Origin: Deltaproteobacteria bacterium
GTDB lineage: Bacteria; Desulfobacterota; Desulfobacteria; Desulfobacterales; Desulfatibacillaceae
Direction: 5' to 3'
DNA length: 64,000 bases
Assembly: GCA_016235345.1 (NCBI GenBank)
Contig: JACRLG010000005.1
Span: 1-64,000, forward strand
The position numbers were made by a program, and so were the translations under genes. The notes under the pieces were generated by a model that saw only the letters and a list, made by a program, of their open reading frames with translations, did no database searches and was not told the origin of the DNA. This document shows positions 47,034 to 55,835 of this stretch, piece after piece (within the stretch, counting starts at the first letter, position 1; every line of letters begins with the position of its first letter).

Positions 47034-47396
47034 TCACTCGTAAACGGACTCCAGGCTTCTTACCCTAAGGTCCCATTCGTCGGCTTCCACCGCTGGTTCC
47101 TCAAAAATTTTCAGGTTGCGGCATTTCACGGGGTCGAACACTGCCCTTTGGGAAAGTCGCTGAAGCTCCCATTTCATCTGGGCCTGGGTAAGCCTTACGG
47201 GAAGATCGATCACAAGATCGGGCCTGTCGAAGTTTTCATCGGGAAAATTGAGAGCCCACAGGATTATGGTCTCCGCAAAAACGGACTTGTCCGGTTCGAG
47301 CTCGTCGCCTGAAAAACCGTCGTCCGCAAAAACATCCATGGACCGTTTCCCGGTGTCGAGGCTCTCTCTTATGGCGTATTTCAGTTTTTTGGGCAT
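47034..47396 (-). CDS. Hypothetical protein, AAA/CHAT operon
   Basis: 120 residues, acidic. It contains DVFADDGFSGDELEPDKSV and two probable helices (VFAETIILWALNF, LTQAQMKWELQRLSQRAVF). No recognised family, signal or membrane segment. It lies 20 bp after the preceding gene of the operon and 64 bp before the AAA gene. Possibly a small adaptor; not supported further. Confidence 0.6.
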   Translation of the reverse strand: MPKKLKYAIRESLDTGKRSMDVFADDGFSGDELEPDKSVFAETIILWALNFPDENFDRPDLVIDLPVRLTQAQMKWELQRLSQRAVFDPVKCRNLKIFEEPAVEADEWDLRVRSLESVYE

Positions 47397-47416
47397 GATC
47401 GGCGGTCCTTCGTCTT

Positions 47417-47938
47417 TCAGGGATTGCCCCAGTTTTGCGCGGCTTCCATCTCGTATTCCTCCACCCAGTCGCCGTTGGAGTCAAAATAAGCCACCGCCTT
47501 CGTCCAACGGGCGCGGCCCTCGAACTCCTTCCTGGAAAGCTCGTGGGCCGTGGCCATTGCATGAAGCCGTTTGATTTCCGCCAGGGCGAATTTTTTAAGA
47601 ACCATGAAATCCCCTTCCGGCATGTTTTGCGGGCCGGCCTTAATGGAAAGCTCGTTTCGGGCGAAATCGAGCCGGGCCTCGATGGAAGAGGCCGAAGGCG
47701 CGGGAAGGCTTATGGTTTTCCCGAATTCGGGGCCCTGGCCGGTCCAGCCGTCGAGAAATTTCCTGAAATTTTCCGGTAGGTATCCCGCGCCGTTTTTGAA
47801 GACAGCCGAAAGGCCAAATGCGCCCAGTTTCCCGAAAAGGGCCGTAAGTTTCCATGTCCGCCCCGTAAAAAGCCCGTCCATGCCGTATTGAACCGTATAA
47901 GCTATTCGCGCATGATTCCCTGAATTGTCCTTCGGCAT
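47417..47938 (-). CDS. Hypothetical protein with an Asp-rich loop, AAA/CHAT operon
   Basis: 173 residues, soluble. The N-terminal half is Gly/Phe/Leu-rich (TWKLTALFGKLGAFGLSAVF), the C-terminal half charged helices, ending in YFDSNGDWVEEYEME. That segment has the D-x-N-x-D start of a calcium-binding loop; whether it binds metal is unknown. AGGAGGTTTTATG-type context precedes the ATG. No family recognised. Confidence 0.6.
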   Translation of the reverse strand: MPKDNSGNHARIAYTVQYGMDGLFTGRTWKLTALFGKLGAFGLSAVFKNGAGYLPENFRKFLDGWTGQGPEFGKTISLPAPSASSIEARLDFARNELSIKAGPQNMPEGDFMVLKKFALAEIKRLHAMATAHELSRKEFEGRARWTKAVAYFDSNGDWVEEYEMEAAQNWGNP

Positions 47939-48013
47939 AAAACCTCCTTCATTATGTTGCGCGGGGCCGAAAGGAAGGCCGACCCGGCGGGCTGCTCCAT
48001 GCTCCGTGGGGGC

Positions 48014-49321
48014 TCAAAGCCGCCCGGAATACCTGCGGGATTCCTTAAAAAGTCTGGCCGTCCGGTCATGCAGAACATCCAGGCCGCCCAGTTCGTAACC
48101 TGCGCACCAGGAAAGTTCCTTTCGGAGCAGCATGGAATGCCGCAAAAGAATTTCCTCGGAAACGCAACCCTTTAGCCCGGAGGTTTCCGGCCAGGATTCG
48201 CTTTCCATGCACCGCCTGAAATACCCCGCGCCGAAAAAGGCGAAAAACCGGAGAATTTCCAGGGCCCTGGCGGCGGAACCGGCGTCTTTTTGGGGCAGGG
48301 CGGCCCTGGTCATGGCCTCGTCCAGCATTTTCTGCGCCGTTGCGAAGACCCGCCCTGCCGGGAGCCAGCCCCGGCCCCCTTCCAATATCCGGCTGGCGGC
48401 CAGCGATGACAGGGCCTCGTTCTCGAAGACCAGGCAGCAGAGTTCGGCAAGGGCGTCATCGGGAGGATTCCGGTAAAATTTCTCCAGCTTGAAAAGCTCC
48501 TCGCCTATCCGGCCAAGCCTTTCGGAAGCCTCGTCGATAATGGCCTCTTCCGGCCTTTTTCCGCCTTTTCCGTAAAGGGCGATAAGTTCGTTGAGCGCCT
48601 TTTCGCCAAGGGCGGAGAGCGGCGCTTCCACGGGGCCGAAAAAAAACGCGTCAAAGGCCTCTTTTGCGGCCCTGGCCTGATCGAACAGGATGGCGAGCAC
48701 CACCAGATCGCCGGAGCGCAGCCGCGTCTTAAGCTCCACAAGGCCCTCCAGGTGATTTTTCACGTTCACCCTCGCCATGTCGAAAACGGCTTTTTTGCTG
48801 GCTCCCTTTGCCGATGCGAGGTGGAACTCCGCCCTTGAAAGCAGGAGGGCGTCATATAAGACAAGGGTGGCGAAAAAGGCGGCGGGCCCGTACTCGTAAG
48901 GGATCTTTTCATCCAGCCCGCCATCCATAAGGCGAAGCCAGGGCAGTTCACTTAATAGATAAACTGACACGAGCCTTCTCAAGCCCTCCCTGACCCCCGG
49001 AAAGCGAAGCCAGGAAATCTCCGCATTCTGGGGTGTTTCCCATTTCCCCGTGCCCCATAAGGGCAGCGGGTCGGAAGAACCCGAATCCAGGGGCTCGAAG
49101 GGGCTTTCAGCGCTTTCCAGCATTCGGGAAATGGCCTCGGCAATGACGGCGTCGGAGGGTGCTCTCAACCTAGCCCCGTGCGAGGCGCGGCTTTTTCCGG
49201 GGCCTGCCGCCCTGCCCGCCCGGCCCTTTCCCGGCCTTCCCAAAAATGTCGCGAAGGAAAATATTCTTGACCTTGCGCCGCCCACTGCCTTCGCCTCCCG
49301 AAGTTTTCCTGCATTCAACAT
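48014..49321 (-). CDS. Hypothetical all-helical protein, AAA/CHAT operon
   Basis: 435 residues. The first 45 are basic and low complexity (GRPGKGRAGRAAGPGKSRA). The rest is predicted helical, with repeating Leu/Ala-rich amphipathic helices (LRRLVSVYLLSELPWLRL, LVLYDALLLSRAEFHLASA, LVVLAILFDQARAAKEAFD). The pattern could be a TPR- or HEAT-like solenoid without clear consensus. It starts 5 bp after the Ycf46-like gene and so is probably its direct partner. No catalytic motif seen. Confidence 0.65.
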   Translation of the reverse strand: MLNAGKLREAKAVGGARSRIFSFATFLGRPGKGRAGRAAGPGKSRASHGARLRAPSDAVIAEAISRMLESAESPFEPLDSGSSDPLPLWGTGKWETPQNAEISWLRFPGVREGLRRLVSVYLLSELPWLRLMDGGLDEKIPYEYGPAAFFATLVLYDALLLSRAEFHLASAKGASKKAVFDMARVNVKNHLEGLVELKTRLRSGDLVVLAILFDQARAAKEAFDAFFFGPVEAPLSALGEKALNELIALYGKGGKRPEEAIIDEASERLGRIGEELFKLEKFYRNPPDDALAELCCLVFENEALSSLAASRILEGGRGWLPAGRVFATAQKMLDEAMTRAALPQKDAGSAARALEILRFFAFFGAGYFRRCMESESWPETSGLKGCVSEEILLRHSMLLRKELSWCAGYELGGLDVLHDRTARLFKESRRYSGRL

Positions 49322-49326
49322 CCCGT

Positions 49327-51081
49327 TCAGTTGGCCGGGCGTCCTCCGAAACCCTGCAACACAAGGGCCTTCAGCTCCTCCAGCCTTTCCGCCGAGGAGG
49401 CGCTCTCCGGGCCGCCTCCCTGGTTCACTGCGTACATGGGCGTCATTCCCTTGAACCGTTCGGCTATGTCCTCATAGTTGAAATTGAACTCATCCTCGCT
49501 GTTCGCCCTTGCATAGGCTTCTTCCGCCGCCGAATTTATCACGTGCTCAATTTCAGCACCGGTGAAGCGCTCGCTCAATCCGATCAGGTTTTCGGGCGGC
49601 GACGACCTGGTTTCGGCGCGGTGTTCGGCCTCGGCCAGCTCGGCGTTCAGAAGGCTTTCCAGCTCATCGGGATCGATGGACGCGCCGTTTCGCCTTATTT
49701 GCCGGATGTGGCGCGAAAGATGGATGGCCAGGATGTCCCTTCGCTCCCGCCCGCCCGGCACGTCCACGAAAAAAATGTTGTCGAAACGCCCCTTTCGCAG
49801 AAATTCCGGGAAGTTGTCGGCAAAAAACCGGATGCTGTTGGCCGTGGCCATCAAGAAGACCATTGACTGCTTTTCCTGCATCCAGGTGAGGAAGGTGCCG
49901 AAGGTGCGGGCGGAAGCCCCGCTGTCGGCCTGGTTCCGTGCCCCGGCCATGCCTTTTTCGATCTCGTCCAGCCACAGGATGCACGGGGCCATGCTTTCGG
50001 CCAGGGAAAGCGCCTGGCGGATGCGGCGCTCGGTTTCGCCAAGGTACTGAGAAAAGACCTTGCCCATGTCCAGGCGCAGGAGTGGCAGTTTCCAGGTTCC
50101 GGCGGTGGCCTTGGCCATGAGGCTTTTTCCGCCTCCGCTCGCTCCCACCAGAAGGACGCCCTTGGGAAGGGGGATTCCGGTCCTGGGCCGGCCCGTTTCC
50201 GGGTCCATTTCCCAGGGCCTCGCCTCGATGAGCTTCTGGCGCTGGGCAAGCCACGATTTGAATGCATCGAGCCCGCCCACGTCGGCGAGGGTCACCTGGG
50301 CCGGAAAAAACTCCAGGATTTCGCTTTTCTGGATGATCTGCTGTTTTTCCCTCAGCATGAAATCGGCCAGGTCCCTGTGGACAATCCTATTGGCGCAGAA
50401 CATGCGCCTCACGGTTAAGGAGAACTCGTTTCCGGTAAGCCCCCGCCCGGCCCGGCAGATGGTGTCCCTTATCTCCCCGCTTTCGGAAAGGACCCCTGGA
50501 AGGCTTCCGGCTTCCGCTCCGGGAGAGCGGAAGGAGCCCGCGATGGACTTGAGCGAAACGGCCAGCTCGTCGAAATCCGGAACCGGAAAATCCACCATCT
50601 CGATGTCCTTTTCCAGTTCCCTTGGTATTTCGTAGGTGGGGGATACCATGACCAGGGTCTTGTATTCCCGGCGGGACGGGTCCGAGGATTCCGTGCGGCA
50701 TTTCCGGGCAAAGTCCTTCAGGTACCTTGTGACGAGGGGCGCGTCGCTTGCGGCGTACATGAGGTGAAGGTCGTAAGCCACCACCATCACGTCGTAATTG
50801 ACCGGGCAGTTGGCCAGGTATTGCAGGCCGCCCGGAACGTAGACCCTGTCGTTCACCAGGGCCTTGGTTATGAGAGCCGGGCTCGACTGGTGAGGGACGG
50901 GCAGCTTGAGCTTCTCCGACATGGTCCATTCGGCAAGGTGTTTTCCGGTCCCGTGCTTTAAATTGAGTTCGCACACGAGTTTATCAAGGAATTCCTTCAC
51001 CCGGTCCTCCTCGTAGGAGCGGATGTAAATGATGGGAGTCCTTGCCTCTATGAGAAGTTTGAGTTCCTGCCGTGCGTCCAT
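49327..51081 (-). CDS. Ycf46-like AAA ATPase
   Basis: 584 residues. The start LKLLIEARTPIIYIRSYEEDRV is the hallmark of Ycf46-type AAA proteins, followed by their inactive N-terminal P-loop-like domain (to about 210). The active AAA domain is GGLDAFKSWLAQR at 269, Walker A VGASGGGKS (312-320), Walker B CILWLDEIEK (367-376), the QEKQSMVFLMATAN sensor region and FLRKGRFDN with the arginine finger. Ycf46 proteins occur in plastids and many bacteria with unclear roles. The same two-domain module is fused to a CHAT domain in the preceding gene product. GGGGGC precedes the ATG. Confidence 0.9.
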   Translation of the reverse strand: MDARQELKLLIEARTPIIYIRSYEEDRVKEFLDKLVCELNLKHGTGKHLAEWTMSEKLKLPVPHQSSPALITKALVNDRVYVPGGLQYLANCPVNYDVMVVAYDLHLMYAASDAPLVTRYLKDFARKCRTESSDPSRREYKTLVMVSPTYEIPRELEKDIEMVDFPVPDFDELAVSLKSIAGSFRSPGAEAGSLPGVLSESGEIRDTICRAGRGLTGNEFSLTVRRMFCANRIVHRDLADFMLREKQQIIQKSEILEFFPAQVTLADVGGLDAFKSWLAQRQKLIEARPWEMDPETGRPRTGIPLPKGVLLVGASGGGKSLMAKATAGTWKLPLLRLDMGKVFSQYLGETERRIRQALSLAESMAPCILWLDEIEKGMAGARNQADSGASARTFGTFLTWMQEKQSMVFLMATANSIRFFADNFPEFLRKGRFDNIFFVDVPGGRERRDILAIHLSRHIRQIRRNGASIDPDELESLLNAELAEAEHRAETRSSPPENLIGLSERFTGAEIEHVINSAAEEAYARANSEDEFNFNYEDIAERFKGMTPMYAVNQGGGPESASSAERLEELKALVLQGFGGRPAN

Positions 51082-51175
51082 GAGATGCCCCCTTTGTGCG
51101 CAAGCCCTTCAACGGGAATTTTTTCCCGTAAAACCGAAACCGTTTACGTTCCCCCTGAAACCCTCCCGCTCCAGC

Positions 51176-53890
51176 TTAAGAAGGACAGGAAGTTTTCTTC
51201 ACGAATCCCTCAATCCATTCGACCACCATGCCCGGATCGGGAGTTCCGGCCCCTTTACAGAAGAGGTCCACAAGGGCTTCCTCCACCATGCCGTAAAGGT
51301 CCGCCGGAAAATGATTCCGGGTGAAATCGAGAACGCGTCCGCTGAACCGGTGATCCGCCGAAAGCAAAATGCCCTTCCGCCTGAAGAATTCCTTCAAAAG
51401 AGCGCCCCTAAATTCGGGCGAAAGGGGCCTATCAAAATCGAAAACCCTGTCAAGGCGGCCCTTGCGGCTGATCTCAGGAGCCACCATTTTTCCGTTGGCG
51501 GCGGTTAAAGCCACGAAAACCGAATCCCTCTTTTCCTGGAGCCATGTGAGAAAATAGCCCAAAAGCCTGATTGACGTAGCCGACGGCCCGGAGTCGTCGG
51601 GGTTTGCCGACGATACCGAAAAATGCCTGTCCACGTTTTCCAATAAAAGTACATTGGGGGCGGAGTTCTCCACCGTCCGCAGGGCCCGCAGAAACCTTGC
51701 CAGATAGGCCCCGTCTTCGGGAACCTGGTCTTCGGGGCGCGCCAGGGACGGGTAGACCGCGTTCAAGTCCAGGCGATAGAGCGGAAGCCGCCACTGGCGG
51801 GCAAGGTGGAGGACGGCCTCGGTCTTCCCGCATCCGGGCGGCCCTGAGACCAGCATCCCACGGGGGAACTTCAGGGCGTCCCTTGTTCTTTCGGGAAGAT
51901 CGGGAACCAGCTTCACGCGGTTTTCCACCCAGTCAACAAATTTTGCATGTTCTTCGCAATCCTTCGAGATGAACTCGTGATCGGGCAGCATCCGCCAGTC
52001 GGTGAAGGCAAGGGGCAGAAACCTTCCGAGGCTCCGGCGCTTGCGTTCCGAGGCCAGCCGGAACAGCTTTTCCTTCAGCCGGTCGGCGTCCCCGGCCCAT
52101 TCGGCCAGGACCTGACGGCACATGGAGAGCACGAGCCTGGACTGGGCCTTGGTCATGCCCTGAAGGCAGAAGGAGAAATCCCTGATGAAGTCGGGGCCAA
52201 GGCTTCGGGCAAGGTCCTGAAACCCGGTCAGGGCGAGGCGCTCGATGTCCCCCAGGCCGGGGGCCGGAAAGGAAAGAACGTCGAGCTGCCTTGCAAGGCC
52301 GGGGGGAACCAATACGTCGCGGGCGAGAATGATGGCCGCCACCCTCTTCGGGTTTGCGGCCCCGCCACCGTTCGATGGCCTGTTACGGACGGCCCGGAAG
52401 CGGCGGGAGAAATCGGAAAGCATCCGGGTTTCGGCTTTGGAAAGCCGGTCCACCACGAAAACGGCCATCAGTTCGTCGGCGTTTTCCGCCTTCTGGCCGA
52501 TAGCCTTGAGAAGCCCGCCGAAGTCCTTGGCTTCCAGGATGGTTTCGTGGGTGACCCCGCCTTCCTGAAACCGGGTCTCCCGAAAGCCGTCCGAGGGCGT
52601 GAATTCCAAAAGGCGGATCTTCCTTTTTCCGCAGAAATCCCTCAGCCAGCAAAGGGCCTCGTCGTCGTCGAAGGTGACCACTTCCAGTACGGAGGCGTTG
52701 TTTTCCCACTTTTCCGCGAATTCGCATCCGAATTGACGGATGCCCGAAGAATCGAACGGCGCAACCCCGTCGGGCGCATCGTCCGGCAAACCGTCCGGGG
52801 AGGCACTTCTGTCCGAAAAGTTCAGATGATAGCGGCGATCGGGATGCCCGAAAAGCTGGTAGAGATGCCAGGCGGGTTCTAGGGGATGAAGCTTTGAGAC
52901 CTTCACCCTGGCCCGGCGCACGGCCTCGCCGATTGAGTCCCCATGAACCAGAAGCCGCTCGTAGAAGGCCAGGGCGAAATCCGTGTGGGACCGGTTTGCG
53001 GGCAGCTTCTGTGGGCAGCCCACAAAATGCCTCACCCCCGCCGCCAGAAAGTCGGCGGCAAGCCCCCTGTTGGGGCTGGGATCGTGCCGGTAGTCCGCAC
53101 CGCAGCAGCTGTTGGAAAAAACCAGATGCGGCGCGGTTTCGATCTCCCGCGTCTCCCTCAGGTGCCCTACGTTGAGGTGGATTTCCTTATCCTGAACGCA
53201 CCGGCCTTTTGCCGAGAGCCTTGCCCTGAAGCTGAAAGCCCAGCCCCAGGGGGCTTCCCGTTTCTTGACGCCGGACGAATCCCCGTGGCCGATGAAATGC
53301 ACCAGGTGCGCCCCGTTCATGGCCCCCGCGAGCCTTACGCGCAGGGTGTCAGACTCGCCCTGGTCCAAAACTTCGACCCTGACGCGATTTTTCCCCAGCG
53401 TTCCGAAAAAGGCCCTGAGTTCCTCCAGTTCCTGCCGAAAGACCGAGCCCCCGTCCTCGTCCGCAGCCCCAAGAACCAGAAGCACCCTGATGGGAGGCTT
53501 CCACTCCGGCGGGTCCGAAAGCCGCAACTCCGGCGGATGCATGGGCAGGCAGCGGGCCACGCTGAATTTTTTTGAAATGGATTCGCCGTCTATGGTGAGG
53601 GTTTCCAGGGGAAGGACATGGGCTCCGTTTTCGAAGCTGAACCAGATGGAGCTTTTTTCCTTCAGGGCGAGCCGGAAAAATTCCCTGCCGCTTTCCAGGA
53701 TGAGAGCGCTCAGCTTATCGAGTTCTTTTGGGTCGTGCTCCTTAAGCTGGCATTTGTCGAAAAGCCCGGCAAGCTTTGCCGTAACCGCGCAGTATGGGAC
53801 AACCGAGCGCTGGGGCGCGCCTCCGATATCGAAATCCAGCGCAAGCCACGCCTTGTTTTCCAAGAGTGCCGCCTGGACGATTCTGGGCAT
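51176..53890 (-). CDS. CHAT-domain peptidase fused to a Ycf46-like AAA module
   Basis: 904 residues from ATG at 53890 with GGGGGGAG four bases before; an in-frame extension of 58 residues is rejected. The N-terminal domain is about 1-130. The CHAT (caspase-HetF-like) domain at about 135-345 has catalytic His in HLVHFIGHGD (His202) and Cys in VFSNSCCGAD (Cys262), plus the DFALAFYERLLVHGDSIGEAVRRAR helix and the LYQLFGHPD end. From about 385 to the end comes a Ycf46-like module paralogous to the next gene: inactive N domain, then AAA with Walker A SGPPGCGKT (683-690). The Walker B is altered to VLLLENVD (D-E replaced by E-N), and RKGRLDRVFDFD holds an arginine finger. Binding without efficient hydrolysis, as a switch for protease activation, is an inference. 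Confidence 0.9.
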   Translation of the reverse strand: MPRIVQAALLENKAWLALDFDIGGAPQRSVVPYCAVTAKLAGLFDKCQLKEHDPKELDKLSALILESGREFFRLALKEKSSIWFSFENGAHVLPLETLTIDGESISKKFSVARCLPMHPPELRLSDPPEWKPPIRVLLVLGAADEDGGSVFRQELEELRAFFGTLGKNRVRVEVLDQGESDTLRVRLAGAMNGAHLVHFIGHGDSSGVKKREAPWGWAFSFRARLSAKGRCVQDKEIHLNVGHLRETREIETAPHLVFSNSCCGADYRHDPSPNRGLAADFLAAGVRHFVGCPQKLPANRSHTDFALAFYERLLVHGDSIGEAVRRARVKVSKLHPLEPAWHLYQLFGHPDRRYHLNFSDRSASPDGLPDDAPDGVAPFDSSGIRQFGCEFAEKWENNASVLEVVTFDDDEALCWLRDFCGKRKIRLLEFTPSDGFRETRFQEGGVTHETILEAKDFGGLLKAIGQKAENADELMAVFVVDRLSKAETRMLSDFSRRFRAVRNRPSNGGGAANPKRVAAIILARDVLVPPGLARQLDVLSFPAPGLGDIERLALTGFQDLARSLGPDFIRDFSFCLQGMTKAQSRLVLSMCRQVLAEWAGDADRLKEKLFRLASERKRRSLGRFLPLAFTDWRMLPDHEFISKDCEEHAKFVDWVENRVKLVPDLPERTRDALKFPRGMLVSGPPGCGKTEAVLHLARQWRLPLYRLDLNAVYPSLARPEDQVPEDGAYLARFLRALRTVENSAPNVLLLENVDRHFSVSSANPDDSGPSATSIRLLGYFLTWLQEKRDSVFVALTAANGKMVAPEISRKGRLDRVFDFDRPLSPEFRGALLKEFFRRKGILLSADHRFSGRVLDFTRNHFPADLYGMVEEALVDLFCKGAGTPDPGMVVEWIEGFVKKTSCPS

Positions 53891-53909
53891 GGCTCCCCCC
53901 TTGCTTCGT

Positions 53910-55511
53910 TCAGGCCAGGCACTCCACCAGGGATGAAAAAACCGCCTCCCTGAAAGGCGTTTCAGGCTCCCGTATAAACCTTGTTGCCACCCGCCCGCCC
54001 ATGTCGGCAAAATAGTGGGCGCTTCTGGCCCAGGGTGCGAGGTCTGCGCCGGGGCAGGCGCCATGAAATCCCAAAACCCTGTTAAAGACTAAAAGCGCCC
54101 GCTCATGCTCCTGTTGGCAGACAAGAAGCCAGCCGTCCAGCGCGTATAGATATCCCAAAGCCTGCTGATCCGGCTCCCCCGGAAGAATGGCATCCCCAAG
54201 GCTGGCGATGACGCCCGAAACCCTTCTTTCGGCCTCGTTCACAAGGCCGTCGGTTACGAGCCCGAAAACCAAGGACAGGTCCTCTTTAAAAGGCGCGAGG
54301 CAGGGCCGGGCCGCCAAGTCGTCCAGATGCCCGGTAAGGGCGAGGCTCCCAAGGATTTCCCTCCACTGCCTTCGCCGGTTTTCGGAGGGCCTGGGGCCGC
54401 CCAGGTGAAGGGTGAGGGGCGCGGCTTCGAGGGTCAGGGCGTCCAGGGCCGCCGCGAACAGGCTCCGCCTTTCGCCCTGAAGGCCGCTTAGGACGTCCTT
54501 GCGGCGCTTTTGAAGTTCGCGGGCAGATCGACCGGACGCGGCGTCAGCGTAGATGGCCAGGAGGGCCGGAGCGTCGCTTATCTCTGCCACGTCGGTGGCG
54601 GAAAGGGTGAGGGTGGACTCCCCCGCCCCGGACCTGATGAGAAGTTCGAGTTCCTGGGCCAGGTCCACGGTGAACCTGCCGGAACCCTGCCGGGAAACTG
54701 CGGCGCTGTAGCCACGGGCCTCCACGTCTGCCTTGCGGTCGCCTTTAAATGTCAGGCAGACCGACCGGCCCCGGTCCGTGACGGCAAGGGCAAAGGACCC
54801 CGGCCCGTTTTCCTTCTGAAACTTGAGCTCGGAAACCGCCGCAATGGGCAGGCCCGGCGGGAAGCCCTTAAAGGCCGAAACAAGGCAAAGAGCCGCGTCG
54901 CCGTCTTCCGGAGAAATTCCTTCGGACGGGCCGAGCGGCCTTACCGGCATTGAGCCGTCCCCGGTTTCAGGCTCCCAGGGATCTTCCCGGTCACCGCTGG
55001 TGTTCATGAAGCCTTCGTCATCGCCCTCATCCGGCTCATCGGCGTTTTCGACGTAGGCCCGGACATCGGCGCGTTTCAGGGCAAGGCGGGCAAGCATCCC
55101 GCAAAAAAGCGCGGTTTTGTCGCCATATCCGATAATGGCCCTGGCCGCATTCACGAAGTCCTTTCTTTCAAAAAACTGTTGGTTCAAAAGACCCGATTTT
55201 TCGAGGACTTCCGGCGACAGGCCAATGCCTGCGAAATGCGGGAGAGCCCGTTCAAGGTCTTCGGGGGTTAGCGCGTAAAAGGCCGGAGGCGATTTTTTCT
55301 TGAGCCAGTCGATGACCGCACTTGCCGCCACCATCCTGACGTAGGCCCGGCGGTTTTCGGGCTTGGCCCTAAAGATGCTTTTCTGCCTTTCCACTATGCG
55401 CGTCCATGCGCATGATTTAAGGTCGTGAAATTCGACGGGAAAGGCCCTGGCCCTGCATACGCCCTCCACGGTCGCCCGGTATAGCCTCACAAATTCTTTG
55501 TCAACGGGCAT
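53910..55511 (-). CDS. Sigma-70 region 2-like protein at the head of the AAA/CHAT operon
   Basis: 533 residues from ATG at 55511 (GGCGGGGACATTT before it); 62 extra in-frame upstream residues fall in AT-rich promoter DNA and are rejected. Residues 5-75 resemble sigma factor region 2: FVRLYRATVEGVCRAR, EFHDLKSCAWTRIVERQ, then RAYVRMVAASAVIDWLKKKS, like the RAYL-R-VA-N-AIDWLRR core of ECF sigma factors. No region 4 is visible. An acidic linker (DEPDEGDDEG) leads to a middle beta region and a C-terminal helical part (about 380-530) with TPR-like helices (LGYLYALDGWLLVCQQEHERALLVFNRVL). Function unknown; a regulator or a death-fold-like adaptor are both open. Confidence 0.7.
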   Translation of the reverse strand: MPVDKEFVRLYRATVEGVCRARAFPVEFHDLKSCAWTRIVERQKSIFRAKPENRRAYVRMVAASAVIDWLKKKSPPAFYALTPEDLERALPHFAGIGLSPEVLEKSGLLNQQFFERKDFVNAARAIIGYGDKTALFCGMLARLALKRADVRAYVENADEPDEGDDEGFMNTSGDREDPWEPETGDGSMPVRPLGPSEGISPEDGDAALCLVSAFKGFPPGLPIAAVSELKFQKENGPGSFALAVTDRGRSVCLTFKGDRKADVEARGYSAAVSRQGSGRFTVDLAQELELLIRSGAGESTLTLSATDVAEISDAPALLAIYADAASGRSARELQKRRKDVLSGLQGERRSLFAAALDALTLEAAPLTLHLGGPRPSENRRRQWREILGSLALTGHLDDLAARPCLAPFKEDLSLVFGLVTDGLVNEAERRVSGVIASLGDAILPGEPDQQALGYLYALDGWLLVCQQEHERALLVFNRVLGFHGACPGADLAPWARSAHYFADMGGRVATRFIREPETPFREAVFSSLVECLA

Positions 55512-55580
55512 AAATGTCCCCGCCATCATCAACGTAGGAATGCAAAAGGCCCTTGTGGGATGGTGAAACTTTTTAAGATT

Positions 55581-55608
55581 TTTATATTCAATGTTTATCA
55601 TAATGCAA
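55581..55608 (-). promoter_or_regulatory. Putative promoter of the AAA/CHAT operon
   Basis: On the minus strand TTGCAT (55603-55608) and TATAAA (55581-55586), spacer 16 bp, about 70 bp before the chosen start. The 55512-55835 gap is strikingly AT-rich against GC-rich neighbours and separates divergent genes. A consensus TTGACA at about 55645-55650 (minus strand) has no good -10 partner. Confidence 0.45.
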
Positions 55609-55835
55609 TAAAATTTTACTACCCGGAACAATATTTTTATATCTGTCAATACATGATCATAACTTGATGATAAACCGGGATACATAACAGCAGGCATACA
55701 CAGAGGAAAGCAGGTATTAAATGGCTATTGACTTTGGCCCCTGCCGGACGGAAAAGCTGTGGAGGGAAAACCGTGCAGAAGACGGGAAATCGCCCGGGGA
55801 ACCGGGCCGGTCACAGCCTTTTTCGGAGACACGCC

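Noticed and set aside
38351-55511. AAA/CHAT region as a prophage or integrative element
   Set aside because: No integrase, structural phage genes, attachment repeats or tRNA at the borders; it lies directly between hisA and fatty-acid genes with similar GC content by eye.
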